From: Bradyrhizobium nitroreducens
GTDB lineage: Bacteria > Pseudomonadota > Alphaproteobacteria > Rhizobiales > Xanthobacteraceae
Direction of reading: 5' to 3'
NCBI RefSeq assembly: GCF_002776695.1
Contig: NZ_LFJC01000003.1
Span: forward strand, 459,588 to 523,587
Length of the DNA stretch: 64,000 nucleotides
The notes beneath the pieces are model-generated. The model had not been told where the DNA came from, made no database searches, and saw nothing but the letters and a program-made list of their open reading frames with translations. Position numbers and translations under genes: made by a program. Positions 8,677 to 18,163 of the stretch are shown here, piece after piece (position 1 is the stretch's first letter; each line of letters starts with the position of its first letter).

Positions 8677-9627
8677 TTATCTCGGCGACCTGCTGGCCTC
8701 CGCCAGCTGCGCCGCCTGCAAAAGCTCTTCAACTTCAAGGCGTTGCGGGGCGGCCTGGCCACCGCCATGGCGGGTGCATTTCAGCGCTGCGGCGGCCGCG
8801 GCGAATCGCAGCGCCTCCCTGACCCCCTCGCCCTCGGCCAGGCGAAGCGTGAAGGCGCCATGGAAAACGTCGCCGGCACCGAGCGTATCGACCGCCTGGA
8901 CCGGGAAGGCCGCGGTCTCCTCCAGCTCGCCCGCCTCGTTCAGCCAGATCGTGCCGTCCGGGCCGCGGGTGGCCGCGAGGAAGGCCGGCGTCAGCCTAGC
9001 CAGACGCTTCAACGCCTCGCCGTCTTCGGTGATGCCGGCCGTCTCCTGAACCTGCTCGCTGGAGAACAGCAGATGCGAGGCCGCTGTGAGCAGGCCGTCC
9101 TGCAAGGACATCGCGCGGTCGACGCCGACGATGACGGGAATGCCGCGCCGGCGCGCCTCGGTGCAGAGGGATATCGCGAACGCCGCGCAGCGGCTTTCGA
9201 CGAGGACGGCCTGACAACCGTCGAGCAGCCTGTCGGCATCTGGCAGCTCGACCGTCCAGAGAGCCGGATCGCGATAGATGGTCAGCGTCCGCTCGCCCGA
9301 GGGCTCGATCATGATCGCGGACACCGGCGTGGTTACGTCAGGCATGCGCACGATGTGCATGGTGTCGATGCCCTCCTGCGCCATCTGCGCGAGAATGAAG
9401 CCGCTCGACGTCTCGCGCGCATCGCCCATGGGCCCCGCGAATGCGACGCGGCCGCCGAGCCGTGCGATCGCGATGGCGGCATTGAGCGCGTTGCCGCCGC
9501 AGATCTCGGCGAGATGGGTCGCATTGGCCTTGCTGCCGCGCGCGGGAACGGCGTCGACCCGGAAGGTGAGGTCGCGCGCGGGAATGCCGATGCAGAGGAT
9601 GCGTGGCGCAGTCCCGGATGGCACCAT
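8677..9627 (-). CDS. PfkB-family carbohydrate kinase
   Basis: A 316-residue ribokinase-superfamily kinase. It shows the substrate-binding N-terminal signature GGNALNAAIAIARLG (residues about 45-60) and the C-terminal ATP/anion-hole motif DTLGAGDVFHGAFT (about 245-258), where Asp of GAGD is the catalytic base. Members phosphorylate sugars, nucleosides or related hydroxyl compounds; motifs do not show which. It starts 10 bases after the nudC stop, so these genes are probably co-transcribed, hinting at a nucleoside or sugar salvage role, but that link is inference. Confidence 0.9.
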   Translation of the reverse strand: MVPSGTAPRILCIGIPARDLTFRVDAVPARGSKANATHLAEICGGNALNAAIAIARLGGRVAFAGPMGDARETSSGFILAQMAQEGIDTMHIVRMPDVTTPVSAIMIEPSGERTLTIYRDPALWTVELPDADRLLDGCQAVLVESRCAAFAISLCTEARRRGIPVIVGVDRAMSLQDGLLTAASHLLFSSEQVQETAGITEDGEALKRLARLTPAFLAATRGPDGTIWLNEAGELEETAAFPVQAVDTLGAGDVFHGAFTLRLAEGEGVREALRFAAAAAALKCTRHGGGQAAPQRLEVEELLQAAQLAEASRSPR

Positions 9628-9637
9628 CGACGCTCGC

Positions 9638-10582
9638 TTATGCGCCGCTCTTGTCGTGGACCCAGCGGCCGAGCAGGTGATGGGCGATGGCGAAGGGATG
9701 CGGGCCGGCGAGCCCGTCCGGATGCGTCCGTGTCAGCATCAGGGCGGCCTCCTCGCGCGTGAACCAGCGCGCGTCTTCCAGCTCCATGCGGTCGACCACG
9801 ATCTCCTCGCTGACGGCCCGCGCGCTGCAGCCGATCATCAGCGACGACGGATAGGGCCAGGGCTGGGTCATGTAATACTGCACGTCGGTGCAGCGAATGC
9901 CCGATTCTTCCAGGATCTCCCGGCGCACCGCATCCTCGATGGTCTCGGCGGCCTCGACGAAACCGGCGAGGCACGAATACATGCCGGGCGGGAACTGCTT
10001 CTGGCGGCCGAGCAGGCACTTGTCGCCCGATGCCACCAGCATGATCACGACCGGATCGGTGCGCGGAAAATGCTCCGCCTTGCAGGAAGGGCAGTCGCGC
10101 TTCCAGCCGCCTTCCTTCATCGCGCTGCGCGCGCCGCAATTGGCGCAATAGCCGTGGCGCTGGTGCCAGCTCACCATCGACTTCGCCATTGCGATCGCCG
10201 AGAGCTCGTCGGGCGGGATCGCACCTTGCATTGCCATGCCGCGCAATTCGGTGACGGTGTAGTCCTCGCGACCCACCAGCTTCTCGGCGGCGGCCTGCGA
10301 CAGGCCCATGCCGAACATCGCCGCGCCGCCGCGAAGCCCGAGGAAGATCGTGCCGGGATTGGCGCCGCACTTCAGCGCCTCGTCGATCGAGAGCAGCGCG
10401 CGCGTCTTGTCGCCCTCACGCTTGACCAGCAGCGAGTCGCGGTAGACGACATAAGCGCGCGAGGTTGGCTTCTGCTCCATCGCGAACAGCTTCTCGTCGT
10501 CACGGCGCAGATGCGCGGCGCGATCGAGGGTGTTGGTGACGAAGGCCGGCTGTCCCAGCGGAAAGGCGTCGAATGCTGACAT
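9638..10582 (-). CDS. nudC: NAD(H) pyrophosphatase NudC
   Basis: A 314-residue Nudix hydrolase that splits NADH into NMNH and AMP; family members also remove NAD caps from RNA. A zinc ribbon with two CxxC pairs (CANCG and CPSC, residues about 140-165) precedes the Nudix domain. The Nudix box is intact: GFVEAAETIEDAVRREI then LEESGI. The downstream sequence MTQPWPYPSSLMIGC matches the SQPWPFPxS signature specific to NudC. Nine bases separate it from the HIT gene upstream. Function assignment is strong. Confidence 0.95.
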   Translation of the reverse strand: MSAFDAFPLGQPAFVTNTLDRAAHLRRDDEKLFAMEQKPTSRAYVVYRDSLLVKREGDKTRALLSIDEALKCGANPGTIFLGLRGGAAMFGMGLSQAAAEKLVGREDYTVTELRGMAMQGAIPPDELSAIAMAKSMVSWHQRHGYCANCGARSAMKEGGWKRDCPSCKAEHFPRTDPVVIMLVASGDKCLLGRQKQFPPGMYSCLAGFVEAAETIEDAVRREILEESGIRCTDVQYYMTQPWPYPSSLMIGCSARAVSEEIVVDRMELEDARWFTREEAALMLTRTHPDGLAGPHPFAIAHHLLGRWVHDKSGA

Positions 10583-10591
10583 TATGTTCTT

Positions 10592-11011
10592 TCAACCCAA
10601 CCAGATCTTGCGGCGAAGCGCGCTGATGAAATTCTGAACCTCTGCGGCGTCGTGCGCCAAAGGCGGCATCACGCCCCAGACCGGCCGCGGCCAGGCCGCG
10701 TCACTGGTGCGGCGCGCGATGATGTGGACGTGAAGCTGCGGCACGAGATTGCCGAGCGCCGCGATATTGAGCTTGTCGCATCTGGTGATCTCCTTCAGCG
10801 CGCGCGAGACGCGGGAGATCTCGGTCATCAGCTGCGCCTGCTGCACCTCGTCGAGATCGATGATCTCGACCGCATCGGGGCGCCGCGGCACCAGCAGCAG
10901 CCAGGGATAATGCGCGTCCTTGATGACCAGCACCTTCGACAGCGGCAGATCGCCGATGTCGATGGTGTCCTCTTTCAGGCGGGAGTGCAGCGACCAGGCG
11001 GGATCAGACAT
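10592..11011 (-). CDS. HIT-domain protein
   Basis: A 139-residue histidine-triad protein. The motif QLHVHIIAR near residue 95 keeps two of the three triad histidines; the third position of HxHxH is Ile-Ile rather than His, so the active site is variant compared with HINT/FHIT. The family hydrolyses nucleoside phosphoramidates or dinucleoside polyphosphates. I chose the ATG that begins MSDPAW; the frame remains open upstream through a repeat element, but that part is not protein-like. Being upstream of nudC at 9-base spacing suggests a joint role in nucleotide clean-up. Confidence 0.87.
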   Translation of the reverse strand: MSDPAWSLHSRLKEDTIDIGDLPLSKVLVIKDAHYPWLLLVPRRPDAVEIIDLDEVQQAQLMTEISRVSRALKEITRCDKLNIAALGNLVPQLHVHIIARRTSDAAWPRPVWGVMPPLAHDAAEVQNFISALRRKIWLG

Positions 11012-11114
11012 ATGCGTTTCCGGATGGCCCGATGGGGTCGGGCGTGTTGGAGTGACCATACGATACCGAGTCGGCGAGGGGAAGGATGGGGCTCCGCTGC
11101 TTCTGCATACACGC

Positions 11115-11272
11115 TCGTCATCCCGGACAAGCGCGCCCAAAGCGCGCGCCGATCCGGGATCCATAACCACAGGAAACGGCTATAGCGCGAGCTGGTAACT
11201 CCGAATCTTCGCCAAACTCAATCCTGTGGTTACGGATCCCGGGTCTGCGCTAACGCTTGCCTGGGACGACGA
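11115..11272. repeat. Palindromic intergenic repeat (TCATCCCGG/CCTGGGACGA type)
   Basis: CGTCATCCCGGACAAGCG on the left is mirrored by CGCTTGCCTGGGACGACG on the right, and the inner segments GATCCGGGATCCATAACC and GGTTACGGATCCCGG are also inverted. This occupies most of the 289-base gap between two minus-strand genes. A related copy lies at 28792-28931. Confidence 0.75.
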
Positions 11273-11300
11273 CCGAGTTTGTAGCGATGCTGGCGGCCCC

Positions 11301-12428
11301 TCACGCCTCCGCCAGCACCCTTGCATTGGCGCGGATCGAAGCTTCGCTGACGCGGATGCCGAGGCCTGGGCCGTCGGGCACCACGACATGACCCGCGCGG
11401 TTGGCGACGCGCTCTTCCAGCACGTCCTCGGTCAGCACATGATGCGGCATGTAGAATTCGCAGCCGAGCGAGATGCCCGGCGTCGCCGCGATCAGCTGCG
11501 TTCCGGCGGCGAGGCCGATGCCGCCCTCCCACAGCGTGCCGCCATAGCCGGGCAGGCCGGCGATGTCGGCAATCGCCATGATCGCCTGCGCCTCGAACAG
11601 ACCGCCGGCCTTCATCAGCTTGATCGAGACGGCGTCGGCCGCCTCGCGGCGCACCACCTCCATCATGTCTCGGCGGTCGAAGCAGCTTTCGTCGGCGAGC
11701 ACGGGCGTTTCCAGCGCTGCGGTGAGTTGCGCCATCACGTCGAGATATTTGCGCGGCACCGGCTGCTCGATGAAGGTCGGCGCGAACTCCTCGACATCGC
11801 GCAGGATCTTGATGGCGCCGAACGGCGCCAGCGCCTGGTTGTAGTCGACGCGCAGATCGACCTTGTCGCCGAACTCCTTTCGGATCGCCGCGAGGTGATC
11901 GAGATCCTCGCGATGCGGCTTCACGCCGGTCTTGACCTTGTAGATGACATTGCCGTCCGGAACCATCTTGCGCATGCGCTCGAGATCGGCGGAAAAGTCG
12001 GGATCGGCGATCGAGAAGGAGAGGGGAATGGTGTCGCGCACGCGGCCGCCGAGCAGATCGGCGACCGAGAGTCCCGACGATTTGCCGACGATGTCGAGCA
12101 GCGCCATCTCGATTGCGACTTTTGCTTCGGCATGGCCGACCAGCGTGCGGTCGAGCTCGGCCATCAGCGCGCGGATGCGGCGCACCGGCTTGCCGAGCAC
12201 GATCGGGCGCAGATAGATGTCGAGCGCGGAGAACGCCGCTTCCGGCGTTCCCGTGAACACCTCCCACGGCGCCGCCTCGCCCCAGCCGATTACGCCGTCA
12301 CTTGACGTGAGCTCGATCAGCACGCGCTTCACCGTGCCCTTGACGTTGCCCACGCCCTGCAGGCGCGCCATCCTGATCGGGCTTTCGATCAGGAACAGCC
12401 TGATGCGTGCGATGGTTGCTTCGGTCAT
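11301..12428 (-). CDS. Enolase-superfamily enzyme (mandelate racemase/muconate lactonizing type)
   Basis: A 375-residue enzyme of the muconate-lactonizing subgroup. All catalytic positions are present: KVK (Lys164, Lys166), metal ligands Asp195, Glu221 and Asp246, and the opposite-face Lys270 in SIKLMKAGG. The subgroup includes cycloisomerases, o-succinylbenzoate synthase, N-acylamino acid racemase and dipeptide epimerase, and motifs do not discriminate. The start overlaps the SDR gene by 4 bases (ATGA), and the pair ends an operon headed by a polar amino-acid-type ABC transporter. That makes a role on an imported amino-acid-like or carboxylate substrate likely. A frame extending further upstream is an artefact. 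Confidence 0.9.
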   Translation of the reverse strand: MTEATIARIRLFLIESPIRMARLQGVGNVKGTVKRVLIELTSSDGVIGWGEAAPWEVFTGTPEAAFSALDIYLRPIVLGKPVRRIRALMAELDRTLVGHAEAKVAIEMALLDIVGKSSGLSVADLLGGRVRDTIPLSFSIADPDFSADLERMRKMVPDGNVIYKVKTGVKPHREDLDHLAAIRKEFGDKVDLRVDYNQALAPFGAIKILRDVEEFAPTFIEQPVPRKYLDVMAQLTAALETPVLADESCFDRRDMMEVVRREAADAVSIKLMKAGGLFEAQAIMAIADIAGLPGYGGTLWEGGIGLAAGTQLIAATPGISLGCEFYMPHHVLTEDVLEERVANRAGHVVVPDGPGLGIRVSEASIRANARVLAEA

Positions 12429-13180
12429 GTCAGGCCTCCATTGACGTGCCAGATCTGGCCGGTGACGTAAGATGCTTTCGGGGATGCCAGGAAGGCGATG
12501 ATCTCGGCGACTTCCTCCGGTCGTCCGCGGCGACGCATCGGGATCAGCGCCTCGGTCGCGGCGATTTGCTCGGGCGACAGCCGGCTCTCGCTCGGCTTGT
12601 CCTTGACGATGAGGCCCGGCGAAACCGCATTGACGGTGATGCCGTCTTTCGCGAGCTCGATCGCGGTCAACCGCACCAAGGCTTCCAGCGCGGAGCGGCT
12701 TGCGGCCGTCGCCGCGAAGGGCGCGAATTCGGGCCGGATCGCGTGTGCGACGAAGGACGACACCGCGACGATGCGCGCATCGTGGCCGGCGCGTAGCAGC
12801 GGCAAGCCCGCCTCGACCATTCGCGTGAAGGCCAGCGCGGACTCGTCCATCGCTTGCCGGAACTGATCCGCCGGCGTGCCGATCGCGCTGCCGCGGCGGG
12901 CGTGGCCGCCGACCAGGATCAATCCGTCGAGCCGGCCGAAGGCGGCTTTTGCGCCGGCGATGGCGTCGGAAACCGCGGTCTCCTCGGCGAGATCGCCGAG
13001 GCATTTTGCGACCACCGCGCCTTTCGCTTCGGCTTCCGCCGCCGTGGCGTCGAGGCCTTCCGCGTTCGAGCGTGTATGGAGCAGCAGCGCGGTGCCGGAC
13101 GCTGCGAGCAATCTGACGGTGGCGCGGCCGATGCCGCTGGCAGCACCGGTGACGAGATAGACGCGATTGATATCGGGCAT
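12425..13180 (-). CDS. SDR-family protein with altered catalytic site
   Basis: A 251-residue Rossmann-fold protein. The cofactor motif [10 protein letters not shown] (residues 11-20) and the C-terminal IWHVNGGLT are typical of short-chain dehydrogenases. However, where YxxxK is expected (between FAPFA and SALEAL) I read Thr158-AAS-Arg162, and the structural NNAG motif is VGGH. Ser141/142 is kept. Loss of both Tyr and Lys should abolish ordinary hydride-transfer chemistry. It may bind NAD(P) without classical catalysis or use another mechanism. It overlaps both neighbours (4 bases with the enolase-type gene; shares a base with the ATPase gene), so it belongs to that operon. Confidence 0.88.
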   Translation of the reverse strand: MPDINRVYLVTGAASGIGRATVRLLAASGTALLLHTRSNAEGLDATAAEAEAKGAVVAKCLGDLAEETAVSDAIAGAKAAFGRLDGLILVGGHARRGSAIGTPADQFRQAMDESALAFTRMVEAGLPLLRAGHDARIVAVSSFVAHAIRPEFAPFAATAASRSALEALVRLTAIELAKDGITVNAVSPGLIVKDKPSESRLSPEQIAATEALIPMRRRGRPEEVAEIIAFLASPKASYVTGQIWHVNGGLT

Positions 13181-13974
13181 CAGGATACTGCGTTGGCCGG
13201 CGGTAATGCGCCGGTGCGATGGAAATGGCTGAGGAAGGCGCGCGTGGCGCTTTCTTTCGGATTGTCGATCACCTGCCGTGCCGGACCTTCCTCGACCACG
13301 ACACCGTCGCGCATGAAGATCAGGCGGTCGGCGACCTCGCGCGCGAACGCGATCTCGTGGGTCACGATCACCATGGTCATGCCTTCGGAGGCCAGCTGCT
13401 GGATCACGTTCAGCACCTCGCCGACCAATTCGGGGTCGAGCGCCGAGGTCGCCTCGTCGAACAGCATCACGTCAGGCTCCATCGCGAGCGCGCGGGCGAT
13501 CGCGACGCGCTGCTTCTGTCCGCCGGACAGCGTCGCGGGATATTGGTCGGCCTTCTCGGCAAGACCGACCTTGGCGAGCTGCGCCCGCGCCAGCTTGTCG
13601 GCGTCGGCCTTGGCCATGCGCCGCACCGTGACCGGCCCCTCCATCACGTTCTGCAGCGTCGTCATGTGCGGGAACAGGTTGAAGTGCTGGAACACCATGC
13701 CGGTGGTGGCGCGGAATCTTGCCAGCGACTTCACATCGGGCAGTTTTGCACCTTCACCGAATGAAAAACGGGTGTCGCCGACGCGGACGCTGCCGCCGTC
13801 GGGCACGACAAGGAGATTGATGCAGCGAAGCAGCGTCGATTTGCCGGAGCCCGATGGGCCGATCAGCGCCACGACGCCGCCCTTGGCGACGTCGAGGTTG
13901 ATGTTCTTCAAAACCTCGTTGCTGCCGAAGCTCTTGCGCAAGGCCCTGATCTCGATTTTGGGCGTCTCGCTCAT
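13180..13974 (-). CDS. Polar amino acid ABC transporter, ATP-binding subunit
   Basis: A 264-residue ATPase of the GlnQ/HisP class. Walker A is GPSGSGKST (near residue 38), the signature [15 protein letters not shown] and Walker [17 protein letters not shown] are intact, and the H-loop reads VIVTHE. The second half of the D-loop and the helix EMTxVIVTHEI-like region fit polar amino acid transporters. The start overlaps the permease stop by 4 bases. It energises uptake through the single permease gene next to it, which probably works as a homodimer. Confidence 0.94.
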   Translation of the reverse strand: MSETPKIEIRALRKSFGSNEVLKNINLDVAKGGVVALIGPSGSGKSTLLRCINLLVVPDGGSVRVGDTRFSFGEGAKLPDVKSLARFRATTGMVFQHFNLFPHMTTLQNVMEGPVTVRRMAKADADKLARAQLAKVGLAEKADQYPATLSGGQKQRVAIARALAMEPDVMLFDEATSALDPELVGEVLNVIQQLASEGMTMVIVTHEIAFAREVADRLIFMRDGVVVEEGPARQVIDNPKESATRAFLSHFHRTGALPPANAVS

Positions 13975-14633
13975 TCGCTCACCGCCAGTCGCTTCTCGCC
14001 GCGGCGGACGATGATGGTGAGCGGGATCAGGATCGCGGCATAGGCGACCGCGACCGCGGTGTAGGTCTCCAGCGGCCGGTAGCTGTCATGGGCTGCGACC
14101 TGACTCTGGTAGACCAGGTCGGGCACCGCCAGCACCGAGACCAGCGAAGTGTTCTTGAACTGGATGATCGACTGGTTCATCAGCGCCGGGATCATGCGCT
14201 TGATCGCCTGCGGCAGCACGATGCGCCGCATGCTCTGGCCCGGCGTCATGCCGAGCGCGGCGCCGGCTTCGGACTGGCCCTTGTCGATCGAGATGATGCC
14301 GCCGCGGATGATCTCCGAATAGAACGAGCCGCCATAAAGTGAGAGCGCCAGCGCCGAGGCGGTGATCGGCGTCATCTCGACTCCGGCGAGGATCGGCAGC
14401 GCGTAATAGAACCAGATCAGCTGCACCAGGATCGGCGTGCAGCGAAAGGCTTCGATGAAGGTGAGGGCGAGCAGGCGCAACGCCCTGAAGCGCGACAGGC
14501 TGCCGAAGGCCCCGAGCAGCCCGAACAGCAGCCCGCACACCACGATGACGATCGTGAAGCCGATGGTGACGCCGAGCCCGTTGAGAAACAGCCAGCGATA
14601 GCTCCAGAGGATGCCGAAGTCCCACTGATACAT
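13971..14633 (-). CDS. Polar amino acid ABC transporter, permease subunit
   Basis: A 220-residue inner-membrane permease of the HisM/GlnP family with about five transmembrane helices. The EAA coupling motif reads [23 protein letters not shown] (about residues 130-152), where the ATPase docks. The early [20 protein letters not shown] segment is typical of the polar amino acid group (TIGR01726). Only one permease gene is present. A palindromic repeat separates it from the upstream binding-protein gene. Substrate is not deducible. Confidence 0.93.
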   Translation of the reverse strand: MYQWDFGILWSYRWLFLNGLGVTIGFTIVIVVCGLLFGLLGAFGSLSRFRALRLLALTFIEAFRCTPILVQLIWFYYALPILAGVEMTPITASALALSLYGGSFYSEIIRGGIISIDKGQSEAGAALGMTPGQSMRRIVLPQAIKRMIPALMNQSIIQFKNTSLVSVLAVPDLVYQSQVAAHDSYRPLETYTAVAVAYAAILIPLTIIVRRGEKRLAVSE

Positions 14634-14667
14634 GTGTTTGTTTACTCGTCGTGGGTGCCGTTGGCAC

Positions 14668-14748
14668 CGTCATTCCGGGGCGCCCGAAGGGCGAACCCGG
14701 AATCTCGAGATTCCGGGTCCGATGCTTCGCATCGCCCCGGAATGACGG
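14668..14748. repeat. Palindromic intergenic repeat (GTCATTCCGG type)
   Basis: CGTCATTCCGGGGC at the left pairs with GCCCCGGAATGACGG at the right, with an inner palindrome CCCGGAATCTCGAGATTCCGGG. It lies inside an ABC transporter operon, between the binding-protein and permease genes. A closely similar copy is at 32291-32372 and a variant at 36691-36791. Confidence 0.85.
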
Positions 14749-14754
14749 TCGAAG

Positions 14755-15600
14755 TTACAGCGAGACGCCCGGCGGAATGTCCGCTTCCGTCACGCCCACC
14801 AGCTCCATGTTGGTGATGATCGCGTTGCGGATGAAGCCGAGGCCCTTGTTGAAGTCGATCCAGGTGTTGACGTAGTCGCGCCAGGTCTTGTCGGCCTCGC
14901 GGCGGAAGCCGGCATTCGACGTCGTCGCGAAGATCGGTGTCGGCAGCACCAGCTGGCCGAGCGACGGGTTCTTCTTCAGCACGGTCAGCGACAGCATGGT
15001 GATCAGGCACTGCGCGTCGACGCGGCCGGTCTGCAGCGCGGCGGTGGCGTCGTCGGCGGTCTTCAGCCGCGTGATCTGCGCCTTCGGCGTCAGGCGGCTG
15101 ACCACCTGGTCGTGCGAGGAGCCCTGGTCGACCGCGATCTTGATGTCGGGCGAGTTCAGCTCGGCCCAGCTCCTCGGCTTGAAGTCCTTCTTGCAGAGAA
15201 TGGCGAAGGCGTTGTTGAAGACCGGCACGGAGAAATCGACCACCAGCGCGCGCTTCGGGGTCGGGTTGAGGCCGAAGAAGATGTCGATCTTGTTGGCCTG
15301 CAGGTCGAGCACCGAATTGCCCCAGGTGGTTTCGGTGATCTCGAGCTCGGCCTCCATGTCGTCGGCCAGGCCCTTGGCGATGTCGATGTAGAAGCCCTTC
15401 CACTGGCCGCTGGAAAGATCCTTCATGTAATAGGGCGCGCCGCCGCCAACCGCGCCAATCCGCATCTTCTTGGTGCGGCGGATGCGGGCGAATGTCGATT
15501 CGTTGGGATCGGCAGTCTGGGCCACGGCCGGGGCGGCCAGCGTGGCTGCGGCGACCGCGCCGAGTCCGACAATCGATGCAACATCACGACGTGTAACCAT
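14755..15600 (-). CDS. ABC transporter substrate-binding protein (polar amino acid type)
   Basis: A 281-residue periplasmic protein of the SBP_bac_3 family. The N-terminus MVTRRDVASIVGLGAVAAAT ending in APAVAQ has twin arginines and could be a Tat or Sec signal. The domain pattern GQWKGFYIDIAKGLADDM, then DIFFGLNPTPKRA, then AVDQGSSHD, is characteristic. I prefer the second ATG (three codons into the longest frame) because it starts right at the signal peptide. It is the first gene of the operon and is followed by a repeat before the permease gene. Confidence 0.92.
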   Translation of the reverse strand: MVTRRDVASIVGLGAVAAATLAAPAVAQTADPNESTFARIRRTKKMRIGAVGGGAPYYMKDLSSGQWKGFYIDIAKGLADDMEAELEITETTWGNSVLDLQANKIDIFFGLNPTPKRALVVDFSVPVFNNAFAILCKKDFKPRSWAELNSPDIKIAVDQGSSHDQVVSRLTPKAQITRLKTADDATAALQTGRVDAQCLITMLSLTVLKKNPSLGQLVLPTPIFATTSNAGFRREADKTWRDYVNTWIDFNKGLGFIRNAIITNMELVGVTEADIPPGVSL

Positions 15601-15747
15601 TGGGATCAATCGCTTTTCTGGTTGGATGGAGTTCCGGCAAGGTTCTTAGCAAGGTGGTGCAAACAGAGAAAGCACAGCCTATCGGCTGGGCAGGTCCGGA
15701 ATTGCCCGGATGCTGGGCAAACTCGATCCGTTCGAGCCGATACCCGC

Positions 15748-15777
15748 TTGCTTTCCGCTTCCTTTGGCCCCAAATAG
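15748..15777 (+). promoter_or_regulatory. Possible promoter of the SRP RNA gene
   Basis: TTGCTT and AAATAG are 18 bases apart and the second ends 6 bases before the 5' end predicted for the SRP RNA. The match to sigma-70 consensus is moderate; assignment rests on position. Confidence 0.35.
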
Positions 15778-15782
15778 GGACC

Positions 15783-15880
15783 GGGAGATTGGCGGTGGAC
15801 GAGCCACTCGCCAACCGGGTCAGGTCCGGAAGGAAGCAGCCCTAACGAGGTCCGGATCGGGTCGCTCGTCAGTCTCCTAC
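15783..15880 (+). ncRNA. ffs: Signal recognition particle RNA, small bacterial type
   Basis: The highly conserved apical domain GTCAGGTCCGGAAGGAAG followed by CAGCC is at 15819-15842 and binds the SRP protein Ffh. Flanking bases fold into the expected long hairpin: GACGAGC (15798-15804) pairs with GCTCGTC (15864-15870), and GGAGA near 15784 with TCTCC near 15873. Length about 98 fits the 4.5S class. A run of five T follows at 15884-15888. Position directly before dnaX is the usual alphaproteobacterial arrangement. The exact ends are estimated. Confidence 0.93.
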
Positions 15881-15975
15881 CTGTTTTTCCGAGCGAATTG
15901 CGCCGGCGGGCCTTCCCGCCAGCGCGCTCCTTTCCGCAAAAGCCGGCCGAGAGACATTTCATTGCGGATCGACCG

Positions 15976-17814
15976 ATGACCGACGCTGGCGCCCCCCCAA
16001 ATCCTGATAGCGCCGGCCCCGCCGGCAACGCGCCTTACCGGGTGCTGGCGCGCAAATACCGCCCTTCCAGCTTTGACGATCTGATCGGCCAGGAGGCCGT
16101 GGTCCGCACCGTCTCGAATGCGTTCGAGACCGGCCGCATTCCGCAGGCCTGGATCCTCACCGGCGTCCGCGGCGTCGGCAAGACCACCACCGCGCGCATC
16201 CTGGCCCGGGCGCTCAACTACGAGATGCCGGATGGCTCGGTGAAGGGCCCGACCATCCACATGCCGACTTTGGGCGTGCATTGCCAGGCGATCATGGAGA
16301 GCCGGCACATGGACGTGCTGGAGATGGACGCGGCCTCGCATACCGGCGTCGACGACGTCCGACAGATCAATGACAGCGTGCGCTATGCGCCGGCCAGCGC
16401 CCGCTACAAGGTCTACATCATCGACGAAGTCCACATGCTGTCGACGGCGGCGTTCAACGCCTTCCTGAAGACGCTGGAGGAACCGCCGGAGCACGCCAAA
16501 TTCGTGTTCGCGACCACCGAGATCCGCAAGGTCCCGGTCACGGTGCTGTCGCGCTGCCAGCGCTTCGACCTGCGCCGGGTCGAGGCCGACGTGCTGATGA
16601 AGCACCTCGCCAACATCGCGGCGAAGGAAAACGTCGAGATCGAGCCCGAGGCGCTCGGCATCATCGCGCGCGCCGCCGAAGGCTCGGTGCGCGATTCGCT
16701 GTCGCTGCTCGACCAGGCCATCGCGCATGCGGCCGGCACCGTGAAGGCCGACGCCGTCAGGCAGATGCTGGGCCTCGCCGACCGTACCCGCGTCATCGAC
16801 CTGTTCGATTCGCTGGCGCGCGGCGACATCGCGGCCGCTTTCAAGGAATTCCGCGATCAGTACGACGTCGGCGCCGATCCGATCGTCGTGCTCTCCGACC
16901 TTGCCGAATTCGTCAATTTCGTCACCCGCGTGAAGATCGTGCCGGCGACCGCCGACAACGTCGCCTATGGCGAGACCGAGCGCGTGCGGGCGAAGGAATT
17001 CGCCTCGAAGATCTCGATGCGCGTGCTGTCGCGGATGTGGCAGATGCTGCTCAAGGGCATCACCGAGGTGCAGGCCGCGACGCGTCCCGCCGCGGCCGCC
17101 GAGATGGTGCTGGTGCGCATCGCCTATGTCGCCGACCTGCCGACGCCGGACGAAGCGATCAGGATGCTGGAGCAGAACGGCGGCGGCTCACCGGTCGTGA
17201 ACGGCGGCGGAGCTGCGCGCAGCAGCGCGCCATCCGCGCCGATGGCGTCGGCCGCGCCGGTGTCCGCTCCGCCCGTGCGCATGCCGACATCGTCACCGAC
17301 CGCGTTCGGTGGTGGCGCCCGGCCGCAGATGGTGGCGCCCGCGCCGGATCCGCAAGGGGCGGCACCCCAGCTGCGCGTCACGAGCTTCACCCAGCTCGTC
17401 GCGCTCGCCGGGCAGAAGCGCGACATCATGACCAAGAGCGCGCTCGAAGGCGACATGCGCCTCGTCCGTTTCGAGGAGGGCCGGCTGGAAGTCGCGCTCG
17501 AGCCCAACGCCTCCAAGACCATGATCTCGGAGCTTGCCAAGAAATTCGAGCTGTGGACCGGCCGGCGCTGGACCATCGTCGTCTCCAACGAGCAGGGCCA
17601 GCCGACGCTGCGCTCGGTGAACCAGGCCGCCAAGCAGGAGCATGCGCGCACCGCGGAGGCCGATCCCCGCGTGCAGGAGGTGCTGTCGCGCTTCCCCGGC
17701 GCGAAGGTCGTCGAGGTCCGCAGGCTTGCCCCCGAGGCGCCGGAAGCCAATATAAACGCCGACTATGGCAGTGACGATCCGCCCGACGGTTCCGACGGCG
17801 ACGACGATCTCTGA
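15976..17814 (+). CDS. dnaX: DNA polymerase III subunits gamma/tau
   Basis: A 612-residue clamp-loader ATPase. The AAA+ core starts at about residue 20 with YRVLARKYRPSSFDDLIGQE. Walker A is GVRGVGKTTTARILA, Walker B/DExx is IIDEVHM, sensor 1 is FATTEIRKVP and the zinc-module region is shortened compared with E. coli. A Pro/Ala/Gly-rich linker (about residues 400-465) leads to the tau C-terminal part. I chose ATG at 15976 (MTDAGAPP), since the frame upstream of it runs toward the SRP RNA. Followed within 27 bases by ybaB and then recR, a conserved replication-recombination operon. Confidence 0.96.
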   Translation: MTDAGAPPNPDSAGPAGNAPYRVLARKYRPSSFDDLIGQEAVVRTVSNAFETGRIPQAWILTGVRGVGKTTTARILARALNYEMPDGSVKGPTIHMPTLGVHCQAIMESRHMDVLEMDAASHTGVDDVRQINDSVRYAPASARYKVYIIDEVHMLSTAAFNAFLKTLEEPPEHAKFVFATTEIRKVPVTVLSRCQRFDLRRVEADVLMKHLANIAAKENVEIEPEALGIIARAAEGSVRDSLSLLDQAIAHAAGTVKADAVRQMLGLADRTRVIDLFDSLARGDIAAAFKEFRDQYDVGADPIVVLSDLAEFVNFVTRVKIVPATADNVAYGETERVRAKEFASKISMRVLSRMWQMLLKGITEVQAATRPAAAAEMVLVRIAYVADLPTPDEAIRMLEQNGGGSPVVNGGGAARSSAPSAPMASAAPVSAPPVRMPTSSPTAFGGGARPQMVAPAPDPQGAAPQLRVTSFTQLVALAGQKRDIMTKSALEGDMRLVRFEEGRLEVALEPNASKTMISELAKKFELWTGRRWTIVVSNEQGQPTLRSVNQAAKQEHARTAEADPRVQEVLSRFPGAKVVEVRRLAPEAPEANINADYGSDDPPDGSDGDDDL

Positions 17815-17841
17815 GCCATTTCTTTTCAAGGACGAACACCG

Positions 17842-18162
17842 ATGGCTGATTTTCTCGGCATGATGAAGCAGGCAGCGCAGCTGCAGTCCAAGATGCAGGA
17901 GATGCAGGACCAGCTCGCTAACGTCGAGGTCGAGGGCATCTCCGGCGGCGGTCTCGTCGCCGTGCGCATGACCGCGAAGATGGACGTCAAGGGCGTCAAG
18001 ATCGATCCGTCGCTGATGAAGGCGGAAGAGCGCGAGGTGCTGGAAGACCTGCTCGTCACCGCGTTCGGTGATGCGCGCCGCAAGGCGGAGGCCGCGATGC
18101 AGGAGAAGATGCAAGCCCTCACCGGCGGGCTCGGCCTGCCGCCGGGGTTGTTCGGCCAATAG
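17842..18162 (+). CDS. YbaB/EbfC nucleoid-associated protein
   Basis: A 106-residue DNA-binding protein of the YbaB/EbfC family, a dimer that binds and compacts DNA. Features are the N-terminal helix [19 protein letters not shown], the central sheet with [20 protein letters not shown], and the C-terminal tail [10 protein letters not shown]. Length matches the family. It lies between dnaX and recR with a 1-base gap to recR, the classic conserved order. Confidence 0.95.
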   Translation: MADFLGMMKQAAQLQSKMQEMQDQLANVEVEGISGGGLVAVRMTAKMDVKGVKIDPSLMKAEEREVLEDLLVTAFGDARRKAEAAMQEKMQALTGGLGLPPGLFGQ

Positions 18163-18163
18163 T

